DNA of 55,551 bases, taken from Bacteroidaceae bacterium (GTDB lineage Bacteria; Bacteroidota; Bacteroidia; Bacteroidales; Bacteroidaceae). The stretch is taken from positions 1 through 55,551 of the forward strand of contig JAFZYE010000075.1 of NCBI GenBank assembly GCA_017616445.1, in the 5' to 3' direction. The notes under the pieces are model-generated. The model was not told where the DNA came from and ran no database searches. It saw only the letters and a program-made list of their open reading frames with translations. Below, in pieces: positions 39,826 through 48,891 of this stretch. The stretch's first letter is position 1. The number at the start of each line of letters is the position of its first letter. The translations under genes were made by a program, and so were the position numbers.

Positions 39826-40695
39826 GTGGAAACTTCAGAACTGCTTAGTCAGGTAAGAAAGATAGAAATCAAGACACGCGGACTTTCCAACAACATATTT
39901 GCTGGAGAGTACCACTCTGCCTTTAAGGGTAGGGGTATGGCTTTCTCTGAAGTTCGCGAATATCAGTATGGTGATGATGTGCGTGACATCGACTGGAATG
40001 TGACGGCACGGTTCGACAAACCTTTTGTGAAGGTGTTTGAAGAGGAACGTGAGCTGACGGTGATTCTGCTGGTCGATGTGTCGGGCAGTTTGGATTTCGG
40101 AACCATCAGCCAGACCAAACGTCAGATGGTGACGGAGATTGCTGCTACGCTGGCCTTCTCGGCCATCCAGAACAACGATAAGATCGGTGTCATCTTCTTC
40201 TCGGACAAGGTGGAGAAGTTCATCCCGCCCAAGAAGGGTAGGAAGCACATCCTGCTGATTATCCGCGAGCTGCTGAATTTCCAGCCTGAGAGCAACAAGA
40301 CCGATATCGGTCAGGCTGTGGAGTTTATGACGAACGCCATCAAGAAGCACTGCACGGTGTTCCTGCTCAGCGATTTCTATAATGCCAAGGATTTCCAACA
40401 GGAACTGACGATTGCCAACCGACGTCATGATGTGGTTGCCATTCAGGTGTACGACCAACGTATGACGGAGCTGCCCAACGTGGGACTGATTCGTTTGGTG
40501 GATGCAGAGACGGGTGAGGAACTCTGGGTCGATACGGCTTCGGCAGCTGTCAGGCGTGCCCATCGTGAGTGGTGGGTGCAGCATCAGGGTAAGCTGAACA
40601 CGATGCTGACCAAGTCGAACGTGGATAGCGTCTCTGTCCGTACGGATGAGGATTATGTGAAGTCGTTGATGAATCTGTTCAGGAGGAGAAGCTGA
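39826..40695 (+). CDS. DUF58 von Willebrand-like protein
   Basis: A 289-residue cytosolic protein with the DUF58 signature (VREYQYGDDVRDIDWNVTAR near 45) and a VWA-like domain with a metal-site motif DVSGS near 88-92. It normally partners MoxR. The start is GTG at 39826; no ATG is nearby in frame ahead of the conserved ETSELLSQVRKIEIKTRG segment. Confidence 0.9.
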   Translation: METSELLSQVRKIEIKTRGLSNNIFAGEYHSAFKGRGMAFSEVREYQYGDDVRDIDWNVTARFDKPFVKVFEEERELTVILLVDVSGSLDFGTISQTKRQMVTEIAATLAFSAIQNNDKIGVIFFSDKVEKFIPPKKGRKHILLIIRELLNFQPESNKTDIGQAVEFMTNAIKKHCTVFLLSDFYNAKDFQQELTIANRRHDVVAIQVYDQRMTELPNVGLIRLVDAETGEELWVDTASAAVRRAHREWWVQHQGKLNTMLTKSNVDSVSVRTDEDYVKSLMNLFRRRS

Positions 40696-40696
40696 A

Positions 40697-40758
40697 ATAA
40701 TGCATAATGCATAATGCATAATGTAGAATGTAAAATGTAGAATGTAAAATGTTAAAGG
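40697..40758. repeat. Heptamer array TGCATAA / TGTAGAA / TGTAAAA
   Basis: TGCATAA x3 then TGTAGAA and TGTAAAA alternating twice. It runs into the TTG start of the next gene at 40759. Confidence 0.8.
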
Positions 40759-41844
40759 TTGAAATTGAAGGTTTTTAGAATACATATTATTGGGTTCATT
40801 GCTGCATTGTTCGGTGTCGTTTCGCTCCATGCACAGGTGACTGTTGATGCCAAGATTGATTCTACTCGGATTTTGATTGGTCAGCAGACAGGAATCACTG
40901 TGGAGGTAAGTGCGGACGCTGGAAAGTCGGTGGAGTTTATGCACTACGACTCGTTGCAGCAGATGATACCAGGCATTGAAGTGCTGAAGATGTCGGAACC
41001 CGACACGCAGTTGCTGAACGACGGAAAGCGGATGGTGCTGACTCAGCGCTATTTGGTTACTTCGTTCGATTCGGCCCTCTACTATATCCCACCGATGACG
41101 GTGAAGGTAGATGGTAAGGAATATCAGTCGAAGAATCTGGCACTGAAGGTGCTGACTATGAATGTGGATACACTCAACGTAGATAGCATCTGTGGCTTCA
41201 AACCAGAGATGGCACCACCATTCAGCTGGGACGACTGGAAGCCAGTCATCTGGTTGGGTGTGGCCTTGCTGTTGCTGACCGCCTTGCTGGTATATGTTGT
41301 GGTAAGGCTGATTACCAACAAACCGATTATCCATCGTATCAAGTTGCGTCAGCATATCGCACCTCATAAGGTGGCTATGCAGAAGATTGCACAAATCAAA
41401 CAGGACAACCTGGTACAGAGCGAAGACTCGAAGGAGTACTACACCCAGTTGACAGATACACTGCGTCAGTATATCTCAGAGCGGTTTAAGTTCAATGCAA
41501 TGGAGATGACATCCACTGAAATCATCGAACACTTGCAGGCTGAGAACGACGAGGAGGCACTGAACGAGTTGCGCGAACTGTTCCGCACGGCCGATTTGGT
41601 GAAGTTTGCCAAGTACACGACCCTCATCAACGAGAACGACCGTAACCTGGTGACTGCCGTAGAGTATATCAATCAGACAAAGATAGAAGAGGAAATCAAA
41701 CCGCAACCGACAGAGATTGTCGTAGAGGAGAAGCGTTCGAAGATAGCCAAGGCTGTGCTGGTGGCAAGCATCGCCATCGTGGCCATCGCAATCATCGTGT
41801 TGCTCTGCTTCCTCGCCTATCGATTGTATTATCTGTTTATTTAA
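40759..41844 (+). CDS. BatD-like membrane protein of the bat operon
   Basis: A 361-residue protein: signal peptide 1-25 (cut at LHAQ), an extracytoplasmic beta domain (26-160), a transmembrane helix (163-184), a cytosolic helical domain (190-325) and a C-terminal transmembrane helix (331-355). The first half resembles the Ig-like repeats of BatD. The start must be TTG (40759, or 40765), because a stop lies just upstream in frame and no ATG precedes the signal sequence. Unnamed member of the operon; function unknown. Confidence 0.75.
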   Translation: MKLKVFRIHIIGFIAALFGVVSLHAQVTVDAKIDSTRILIGQQTGITVEVSADAGKSVEFMHYDSLQQMIPGIEVLKMSEPDTQLLNDGKRMVLTQRYLVTSFDSALYYIPPMTVKVDGKEYQSKNLALKVLTMNVDTLNVDSICGFKPEMAPPFSWDDWKPVIWLGVALLLLTALLVYVVVRLITNKPIIHRIKLRQHIAPHKVAMQKIAQIKQDNLVQSEDSKEYYTQLTDTLRQYISERFKFNAMEMTSTEIIEHLQAENDEEALNELRELFRTADLVKFAKYTTLINENDRNLVTAVEYINQTKIEEEIKPQPTEIVVEEKRSKIAKAVLVASIAIVAIAIIVLLCFLAYRLYYLFI

Positions 41845-41857
41845 ACAATGAAGCATC

Positions 41858-42847
41858 ATGGTATTCAATAATCCATACTATTTCATATTGCTCACACTGC
41901 TCATACCTTATATCGTCTGGTATGTGTTGCGAAGCAAGAAGAGCAGGGCTACGCTCAAGATGCCTGAAGCTGCCAAATACAAGGCATTGCCGAAGTCGTT
42001 TCGGCAGTACCTGATTCATGTGCCGTTTCTGCTGAGAGTGGTGCTGATAGGATTGGTGGTCTGTATTCTGGCCCGTCCACAAAGCAAACATTCATGGAGC
42101 GATACCGATGTAGAAGGTATCGACATCATGATGGCTGTCGATGTGTCGACCAGTATGCTGGCACAGGATTTCAAACCGAACCGTGTAGAAGCTCTTCGTG
42201 AGATTGCCCAGCACTTTATAGAGAAACGTATGAACGACAATATCGGTCTGACATTCTTCGCAGGAGAGGCATACACCCAATGCCCGCTGACGACCGACCA
42301 TGCTGCCCTGATGAATCTGTATATCAGTGCCGATACCCGTATGGCTGCCAACGGAACCATCGATGACGGAACAGCTATCGGTGATGGCATCATGAACGCC
42401 CTGCTGCGTCTGCGTGAGAGCAAGGCGAAGTCGAAGGTCATCATCCTGCTGACAGATGGTGTGAACAACGCAGGTAACATCTCGCCTGTCACAGCTGCCG
42501 AGATTGCCAAAAAGCAGAAGGTGCGTATCTACACCATCGGTATCGGAACAACCGGCATGGCCCCGTATCCGCTCCCAACGGGTGGTACCATCAGTCTGCC
42601 TGTGGAAATCGATGAGGCTACGATGACCAAGATATCGAAAGAGACAGGTGGTCAGTATTTCCGCGCACAGCGAAATGCCGAACTCGATGCCATCTATAAC
42701 GATATAGACAAGATGGAACGTACGAAGTTCAACGTACGGCAATATAGCAAGCGCAACGAACTCTTCGAACCGTTTGCACTGGCCGCACTGATTGTGTTCT
42801 TATTAGAATTGTTGATGAGGATGGTGGTTTTGCGCCGCCTGCCATAA
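41858..42847 (+). CDS. batA: BatA, VWA-domain aerotolerance protein
   Basis: A 329-residue membrane protein: N-terminal helices (8-24, 52-72), a von Willebrand A domain with an intact MIDAS motif DVSTS near 94-98, TDG further on (LLTDGVNNAG), and a C-terminal helix. Bat proteins are linked to oxygen tolerance in B. fragilis; the mechanism is not settled. Confidence 0.92.
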   Translation: MVFNNPYYFILLTLLIPYIVWYVLRSKKSRATLKMPEAAKYKALPKSFRQYLIHVPFLLRVVLIGLVVCILARPQSKHSWSDTDVEGIDIMMAVDVSTSMLAQDFKPNRVEALREIAQHFIEKRMNDNIGLTFFAGEAYTQCPLTTDHAALMNLYISADTRMAANGTIDDGTAIGDGIMNALLRLRESKAKSKVIILLTDGVNNAGNISPVTAAEIAKKQKVRIYTIGIGTTGMAPYPLPTGGTISLPVEIDEATMTKISKETGGQYFRAQRNAELDAIYNDIDKMERTKFNVRQYSKRNELFEPFALAALIVFLLELLMRMVVLRRLP

Positions 42848-42860
42848 AATGTAGAAGACA

Positions 42861-43880
42861 ATGTTTAGATTTGCACATCCAATATATCTGTACCTGCTGA
42901 CGCTGATACCTCTGTTCACAGCCTTGTTTGTGTTCCTGAGGTATCGTCGGAAACGTAATCTGGCGAAGTTCGGCGACACCAACTTGTTGGCGCATCTCAT
43001 GCCCGATGTGTCCAGGACTCGTCCAATCGTGAAGTTCGCACTGCTGATGCTTGCCTTGGCACTCATCATCTTCATCATGGCACGTCCACAGTATGGTATG
43101 CGTAATGAGGAGGTCAAGCGTTCAGGCATTGAGGCAGTCATCGCCGTCGATGTGTCGAACTCGATGCTGTGTGAAGACATTTCCCCAAGTCGATTGGGTA
43201 AGTCGAAGATGATTGTCAGCAAGCTGATTGACCAGCTGGATGAAGATAAACTGGGTTTGGTGGCCTTTGCCGGCACCTCGATTACCCTGTTGCCTATCAC
43301 CTCTGACTACGTGTCGGCAAAGATGTTCCTTGATCAGCTGAATCCGAAGACAATATCATTGCAGGGAACTGACCTGGGTGAAGCCATCCGGAAGTCGATG
43401 GCAGGATTCTCACAGAATACCGCTACAGGCAAGGCTTTGATACTGATTACAGATGCCGAAGACAACGAACAGAATGCTGTTGAAGCGGCCAAGGCAGCCA
43501 AAGAAATGGGTGTCCGTATCTTTGTCCTTTCGGTTGGTACGCCACAGGGTGGCCCGATTCCTATGGGCAACAACCAGTTCAAGAAGGACATGGATGGAAA
43601 TGTGGTGACGACCAAGCTGAACGAATCGGTAGGTAAGCAGATTGCTCAGGCAGGAAACGGCGTTTATATCCATGTGGATCGTACAGACGATGCCCAGTCG
43701 ATGCTGGAGGCTGAAATCGCCAAGATGCAGAAAGAGGACTACACCACATCGATGTATTCGGAATACGACGAGCAGTTCATCGCTGTAGCCATTTTGCTGT
43801 TCATCGTACTCTTTGTCGAACTCTGTATCCTCGACAAGAAAAACAAATTGTTCCGCCGTTTCAAACTCTTTAATAAATAA
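42861..43880 (+). CDS. batB: BatB, VWA-domain aerotolerance protein
   Basis: A 339-residue paralogue of BatA: N-terminal helices, a VWA domain with MIDAS DVSNS (near 95), LITDAEDNEQNA and a C-terminal membrane helix (about 307-325). It begins 13 bp after batA. Confidence 0.92.
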   Translation: MFRFAHPIYLYLLTLIPLFTALFVFLRYRRKRNLAKFGDTNLLAHLMPDVSRTRPIVKFALLMLALALIIFIMARPQYGMRNEEVKRSGIEAVIAVDVSNSMLCEDISPSRLGKSKMIVSKLIDQLDEDKLGLVAFAGTSITLLPITSDYVSAKMFLDQLNPKTISLQGTDLGEAIRKSMAGFSQNTATGKALILITDAEDNEQNAVEAAKAAKEMGVRIFVLSVGTPQGGPIPMGNNQFKKDMDGNVVTTKLNESVGKQIAQAGNGVYIHVDRTDDAQSMLEAEIAKMQKEDYTTSMYSEYDEQFIAVAILLFIVLFVELCILDKKNKLFRRFKLFNK

Positions 43881-43893
43881 TAAGGTGTAACGT

Positions 43894-44733
43894 ATGAAAC
43901 TGTCAAGATATCTCTTTACAATCGTGTCGCTGACACTTTGCATGCAGATCATGGCACAGAGCAGCGATCGTGATTGTATCCGAATGGGAAACAAATACTT
44001 CCGTGATGGGGACTACAACAAGGCTGAGACCTATTATCGTAAGGCGCTCGACATGAACAAGTCGCTCGAGGCGTTCTATAATCTGGGTAATGCCATTATT
44101 CCGCAAGGTAAGGACTCGGTGGCATTCGAGCAGTACAAGAAAGCATTGGAGCAGATTGCCGAAACTCCTGAGAAGAAAGCTTATGTCTATCATAATATGG
44201 GCAACCTGTCCTATCTCACAGGACGTAACCTGATGAAGGCCAATAGTCCTGATGCGATGAAGTCGTTCGAGCAGGCTGTGGATCTCTATAAAAGTGCGCT
44301 CCGATGCAACCCTGCCGATAACGAGACAAGGTATAACCTGGCGATGGCTCAGTATATGTTGAAGAAGAATCAGCAGAACCAAGACCAGAACCAGCAGAAT
44401 CAGAACCAGAACCAAGATCAGAACAAGGATCAGGACAAGAAAGACCAGCAGAAAGACAAGCAGGATCAGGGCGACAACAAACAAAACCAGGATAAGGACC
44501 AAGACAAGAAAGATCAACAGAACAAGGATCAGCAGAATCAGCAGAACCAGCAGAACAAGGATCAACAGGAAAAGAAGCAACAGCAACAACCTGCTGAACC
44601 ACAGAAACCACAGATGGACGACAAGACTGCGGAACAGTTGCTCAATTCTGCCCAGCAGGACGAGAAGGCTGTGCAACAAAAGGTGCAGAAGGCTGAGAAG
44701 GCTTATCGTCAAGGACTTGAGAAAGACTGGTAA
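43894..44733 (+). CDS. batC: BatC, TPR protein with Q/N/D/K-rich tail
   Basis: A 279-residue exported protein: signal peptide 1-21 (cut at IMAQ), about three TPR units (30-155), then an 80-residue low-complexity stretch (159-238) made almost only of Gln, Asn, Asp and Lys, and a helical end. BatC in other species is a TPR protein of the Bat complex. The low-complexity stretch is likely disordered; repeat length may vary between strains. Confidence 0.88.
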   Translation: MKLSRYLFTIVSLTLCMQIMAQSSDRDCIRMGNKYFRDGDYNKAETYYRKALDMNKSLEAFYNLGNAIIPQGKDSVAFEQYKKALEQIAETPEKKAYVYHNMGNLSYLTGRNLMKANSPDAMKSFEQAVDLYKSALRCNPADNETRYNLAMAQYMLKKNQQNQDQNQQNQNQNQDQNKDQDKKDQQKDKQDQGDNKQNQDKDQDKKDQQNKDQQNQQNQQNKDQQEKKQQQQPAEPQKPQMDDKTAEQLLNSAQQDEKAVQQKVQKAEKAYRQGLEKDW

Positions 44734-44772
44734 CCCTCAAATGTAGAACAGATAAAGATATAGTATAGGACA

Positions 44773-47394
44773 ATGAATAAGTTGTATATTTCACTTCTGA
44801 CAATCCTCTGGTCACTACCGACCCTCTCTCTCTTTGCGGACAATGTGACGTTAAGGGCTTCCGCTCCGTCAATCGTGGAAGTCGGTGAGCGGTTCCGCGT
44901 GCAATACACAGTCAATAGTCAGGATGTGTCGAACTTTACTTATCCGAGATTTGAAGGCTTTGATGTGATGTATGGTCCAAGTACCTCGCAGCAGAGCAGT
45001 TTCCAATATATCAACGGACAGATGTCCCAAAGTTCTTCGTACACCTACACTTTCACCCTGATGGCTACCAAGGCAGGTACCTATAGCATTCCGCCAGCAA
45101 GTGTTGTGGTGGGAGGACAGACGTATAAGTCGCAGGGATTGAGTATACAAGTTGTCGCATCAAGTGGAGGTAACCGCCAAAACCAGCAGTATCAGCAGGG
45201 TGGTCGTCGTCAGCGGATGCAGGAAGAAAGTCCCCGCCCGCAGTCGACCGCCATTTCGGGTTCAGACCTCTTTATGACAGCTACAGCCAGCCGAACCAAG
45301 GTGTATGAGCAGGAGGCGATATTGGTGACCTATAAGGTGTATTCGCTGGTAAACCTCACCCAACTCGATGGAAAGCTGCCTACACTTGACGGTTTCCAGA
45401 TTCAGGAAATACCACTGCCTCGAAATAAGGAATTTACGCCAGAGAACTACAATGGACGTATGTACCATTCGGTCGTATGGAGTCAGTATGTGCTCTTCCC
45501 TCAGAAGTCGGGCGACTTGGTAATTCCGTCAATAACCTATGAGGGTGTTGTCGTGCAGCAAAACCGTGCGATTGATCCGATTGAGGCGTTCTTCAACGGG
45601 ACAGGTGGCCTGATAGAGGTGAAGAAGAAAATCACTACGCCGAAGCTCACCATCCATGTAAGTCCGCTTCCTGATAAACCTGCAAACTTCTCAGGTGCTG
45701 TGGGTTCGTTCTCTGTCTCTTCGACAATCAGTGCGCAGCAGGTGAAAGCCAATGATGCCGTCACCATGAAAATCAACGTGAAGGGTACAGGTAATATGAA
45801 ACTGATTTCAGCTCCAGAAGTGGCATTTCCGAAAGATTTTGAGACCTATGACGCAAAGGCAACAGATAACTTCTCGCTGAACCGCAACGGATTGAGCGGA
45901 AGCAAGGAATTTGAATATCTGGCTGTTCCGCGCCATGCTGGCAAGTACACGATTCCTGCAACCGACTTTGTGTTCTTCGACCCTGCTACGAACAGCTATA
46001 AGACCGTTTCTACAGAACCGTATACCATCGAAGTGGAGAAGGGTAGTGGCTCAAGCAGTTCGGTAGAAAGCTACACGAACAACCAGCAGGATGTGAAGGA
46101 GCTGAATAAGGATATCCGTTACATCAAGACTGGAGAGACCGACCTCCATCAGCCAGGTGACAGTTTCTTCGGCTCATGGAAATTCTGGTTGGCTTATCTC
46201 ATTCCATTGTTTATTTTCCTCACGATTCTGGCCATCGGTCATAAGCAGATTAAAGACAATGCCAACATCGCCAAGATGCGTGGCAGAAAGGCCAACAAGA
46301 TTGCGAAGAAACGCTTGAAGGTGGCAGCTAAATTGCTGGCAGACAAGAACCAAAGTGAGTTCTATGATGAGGTGATGCGTGCGTTGTGGGGATATATCGC
46401 CGACAAGCTGAATATGCCACAGGCCAATCTCAATAAGGACAATATCAATGCAGCACTTGCTCAGCAGCAGGTAGACACGCAGCTTACTGATGAGTTCATC
46501 AAGACCTTGAACGAATGTGAGTTTGCACGTTATGCACCAGGTAATCCAAATGAGAATATGGAGACAGTCTATAACAGTGCGGTCAATGTCATCAGCAAGA
46601 TGGAGGACAATTTCAAGAGAGTACCTCAGGCTAAGAGTCCGTCAGCAACGCTTGTGCTTGTACTGACAGCCCTCTTGTCTGTCACGTCACTCACTGTTGC
46701 TGCTCAGACAAAGCAACAAGCAGATGACCTCTATGCCAAGGAACACTACGAGGAGGCCGCACAGATTTATGAATCAATCATTCGTGAGCAAGGTGTCTCA
46801 ACAGAAATATACTACAACCTTGGAAACTGTTACTACAAGTTGGATTCGGTGGCATTGTCCATCCTCAACTACGAACGTGCCCTGATTCTCGATCCGAGCG
46901 ATGGCGATACGAAGGCTAACCTGGCTCTGGCACGAGGTAAGACCACCGATAAGGTCACTCCTCCTTCAGAGATGTTCTTTGTGACTTGGTGGAGAAGCCT
47001 GACCAACATCATGAGTATCAACAGCTGGCTCATCATTGCCTTCGTGGCGTTTGTGTTGATGCTGGCTAGCATCTTGGTTTATGCCTTCATGTCAAACATC
47101 TCTATCCGTAAGGCAGGTTTCTATGGATGTTTGTTCATGCTGTTTGTGACAGTGGTAGCCAACCTCTGTGCGCTATCGCAGCATCATGCGATCGTCAACC
47201 GTCACTATGCCATCATCATGTCACCTGCTGTTACTGTGAAGAGTTCTCCAAGCGACACAAGCACAGACCTGTTTATCATCCATGAAGGAGCGAAAGTCGA
47301 GATGCTCGACCAGTCGATGAAGGAGTGGTGTGAGGTGAAGCTCGAAGAAGGCAAAGTTGGATGGGTACCAGTCAGCGTGTTTGAGCAGATTTAG
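44773..47394 (+). CDS. batD: BatD-BatE fusion protein
   Basis: An 873-residue protein combining two proteins that are separate in B. fragilis. BatD part: signal peptide 1-22, Ig-like beta domains (25-420), helix 471-488 and a cytosolic segment to about 620. BatE part: a hydrophobic segment 625-644 ending in AAQ like a signal peptide, TPRs (648-722), helices 752-772 and 782-800, and an SH3-like domain (813-870, ending GWVPVSVFEQI). No stop or frameshift is seen at the junction. Confidence 0.85.
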   Translation: MNKLYISLLTILWSLPTLSLFADNVTLRASAPSIVEVGERFRVQYTVNSQDVSNFTYPRFEGFDVMYGPSTSQQSSFQYINGQMSQSSSYTYTFTLMATKAGTYSIPPASVVVGGQTYKSQGLSIQVVASSGGNRQNQQYQQGGRRQRMQEESPRPQSTAISGSDLFMTATASRTKVYEQEAILVTYKVYSLVNLTQLDGKLPTLDGFQIQEIPLPRNKEFTPENYNGRMYHSVVWSQYVLFPQKSGDLVIPSITYEGVVVQQNRAIDPIEAFFNGTGGLIEVKKKITTPKLTIHVSPLPDKPANFSGAVGSFSVSSTISAQQVKANDAVTMKINVKGTGNMKLISAPEVAFPKDFETYDAKATDNFSLNRNGLSGSKEFEYLAVPRHAGKYTIPATDFVFFDPATNSYKTVSTEPYTIEVEKGSGSSSSVESYTNNQQDVKELNKDIRYIKTGETDLHQPGDSFFGSWKFWLAYLIPLFIFLTILAIGHKQIKDNANIAKMRGRKANKIAKKRLKVAAKLLADKNQSEFYDEVMRALWGYIADKLNMPQANLNKDNINAALAQQQVDTQLTDEFIKTLNECEFARYAPGNPNENMETVYNSAVNVISKMEDNFKRVPQAKSPSATLVLVLTALLSVTSLTVAAQTKQQADDLYAKEHYEEAAQIYESIIREQGVSTEIYYNLGNCYYKLDSVALSILNYERALILDPSDGDTKANLALARGKTTDKVTPPSEMFFVTWWRSLTNIMSINSWLIIAFVAFVLMLASILVYAFMSNISIRKAGFYGCLFMLFVTVVANLCALSQHHAIVNRHYAIIMSPAVTVKSSPSDTSTDLFIIHEGAKVEMLDQSMKEWCEVKLEEGKVGWVPVSVFEQI

Positions 47395-47435
47395 TGGGAC
47401 AGCACAAGTAGAACAAATACTTAAAACCAACGTTT

Positions 47436-48119
47436 ATGATTCAGCAACTCGACCAAACCATTACGCTGGCTCTCAATGGTAGCGACTCGCTCTTTTGGGA
47501 CAATCTCATGATTTGTGTGACCAACACTTTCTCGTGGTCACTCATCATTGTCATGTTGCTGGTCATCATCTTCCGCAATAACTATGTGCGCGACGGACTG
47601 ATTATCCTCCTGACGATTGGTCTGATGATTTTCGTGGCTGACCGACTTTGTTCAGGCCTTGTGAAGCCGATGGTGGCACGTTGGCGACCAACGCAAGATC
47701 CAGAAATCATGTTCCTTGTCGACGTCGTCGAGGGGTATCGAGGCGGACGCTTCGGATTCTTCTCAGGACATGCCTGCAACACCTTCTGTATGGCCACGTT
47801 CCTCGCGTTGCTGTTTCGCTATAAGGCTGTCACCTTTACGTTGTACTTCTGGTCGGCCACTACGACCTTCACTCGACTTTATCTTGGCGTTCATTACTTC
47901 GGAGATGTTACCGTAGGACTCATCATAGGGTGTCTCATCGGATGGGGTTTCTATTACTTGTATGATTGGGTGATGAAGCGGTTAGGAACGCCCCGTCTCA
48001 CCTCCGAGCAGTTCACTTCCACAGGCTACAAGAAGCAAGACATGAACTTGTTCCTTGCAGTGGTTTATTTCAATTACATCATCGTCCTCCTTGTTTCTAT
48101 GGCAAGAGGTGTTAATTAA
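47436..48119 (+). CDS. PAP2-family phosphatase
   Basis: A 227-residue membrane phosphatase with five or six helices. The three PAP2 motifs are KPMVARWRP, FFSGHACNTF and TRLYLGVHYFGDV (Phe for Pro in the second, Thr for Ser in the third). It probably dephosphorylates a lipid such as undecaprenyl or phosphatidylglycerol phosphate. It lies 41 bp after batD-E. Confidence 0.87.
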   Translation: MIQQLDQTITLALNGSDSLFWDNLMICVTNTFSWSLIIVMLLVIIFRNNYVRDGLIILLTIGLMIFVADRLCSGLVKPMVARWRPTQDPEIMFLVDVVEGYRGGRFGFFSGHACNTFCMATFLALLFRYKAVTFTLYFWSATTTFTRLYLGVHYFGDVTVGLIIGCLIGWGFYYLYDWVMKRLGTPRLTSEQFTSTGYKKQDMNLFLAVVYFNYIIVLLVSMARGVN

Positions 48120-48131
48120 TGAGTTGTGCCT

Positions 48132-48806
48132 ATGACGGATTATATCATGCGTATATTAGTAGCAGCCCTCTTGGGTGGACTCATAGGGCTCGAGAGAGAA
48201 TACAGAGCAAAGGATGCGGGTTTCCGCACTCATTTCTTGGTTGCGTTAGGCAGTGCCCTCTTCATGGTGCTTTCCCAGTATGGATTCGGGGAAGTGCTTA
48301 CCCACTATGCCGACAATCCCAATGTGCGTCTTGATGTGTCTCGTGTAGCGGCACAAATCGTTACCGGTATTGGTTTTATCGGAGCCGGTACCATCATTTT
48401 CCAGAAACGTACTGTTCATGGCCTGACAACAGCAGCTGGGGTATGGGTGGTAGCAGCGATTGGTATGGCATGCGGCTCAAGCATGTATGTCCTTGCTTGT
48501 GTGGCTACAGCTTTGGTTTTGCTGGGTTTGGAGGGAATGAATATGTTTCTCCGTCAGTTTGGAGAAATCAATTTCTCAGTACGTTTTACTGCTCCCAGTT
48601 TGCAACATATTGACCAAGTGCGTCAGCATTTAGCTCAATATAAAATCGGAATCAATTCGTATCGGATGGAGGAGCGGGTGGATACCGAAGGACATCCTCT
48701 CTATACGGTTAATCTGGATCTTCATGTGCGCCGTAATCGGCTCCGTCAGCAGATGCTTGATATTTTGGCATCTGTCGAAGGCATCACGATTGAGGTTGTT
48801 GAGTAG
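48132..48806 (+). CDS. MgtC/SapB-family membrane protein
   Basis: A 224-residue protein: four or five N-terminal helices (LVAALLGGLIGLEREYRAK, GIGFIGAGTIIFQ, GLTTAAGVWVVAAIGMACG) and a C-terminal ACT-like cytosolic domain (150-224). MgtC proteins are linked to Mg2+ limitation and virulence, not to direct transport. The start ATG at 48132 is preferred over a GTG two codons upstream. It lies 12 bp after the PAP2 gene. Confidence 0.88.
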   Translation: MTDYIMRILVAALLGGLIGLEREYRAKDAGFRTHFLVALGSALFMVLSQYGFGEVLTHYADNPNVRLDVSRVAAQIVTGIGFIGAGTIIFQKRTVHGLTTAAGVWVVAAIGMACGSSMYVLACVATALVLLGLEGMNMFLRQFGEINFSVRFTAPSLQHIDQVRQHLAQYKIGINSYRMEERVDTEGHPLYTVNLDLHVRRNRLRQQMLDILASVEGITIEVVE

Positions 48807-48836
48807 TCACACGAACAATTTCCTCACACAAAAACA

Positions 48837-48868
48837 ATAGAGCTGAAGGCCTGGGCTTTCAGCTCTAT
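48837..48868. terminator. Bidirectional terminator
   Basis: A 14-bp stem (48837-48850 with 48855-48868, one G-U pair). The U-rich tail is on the minus strand (TTGTTTTTG), serving the DUF4270 gene; the plus-strand MgtC gene also ends here. Confidence 0.75.
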
Positions 48869-48891
48869 GTGTATGCTGTTGTTGAGACATT

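Noticed and set aside
39835-41394. 519-codon minus-strand open frame across the DUF58 gene and the next gene
   Set aside because: It reads through a heptamer array and two convincing sense genes, with composition typical of antisense shadow (His, Gln and Leu rich).
43903-44712. Leu-rich minus-strand frame opposite batC
   Set aside because: The poly-Leu/Val sequence is the complement of CAG/AAC/GAT repeats in batC, not a membrane protein.
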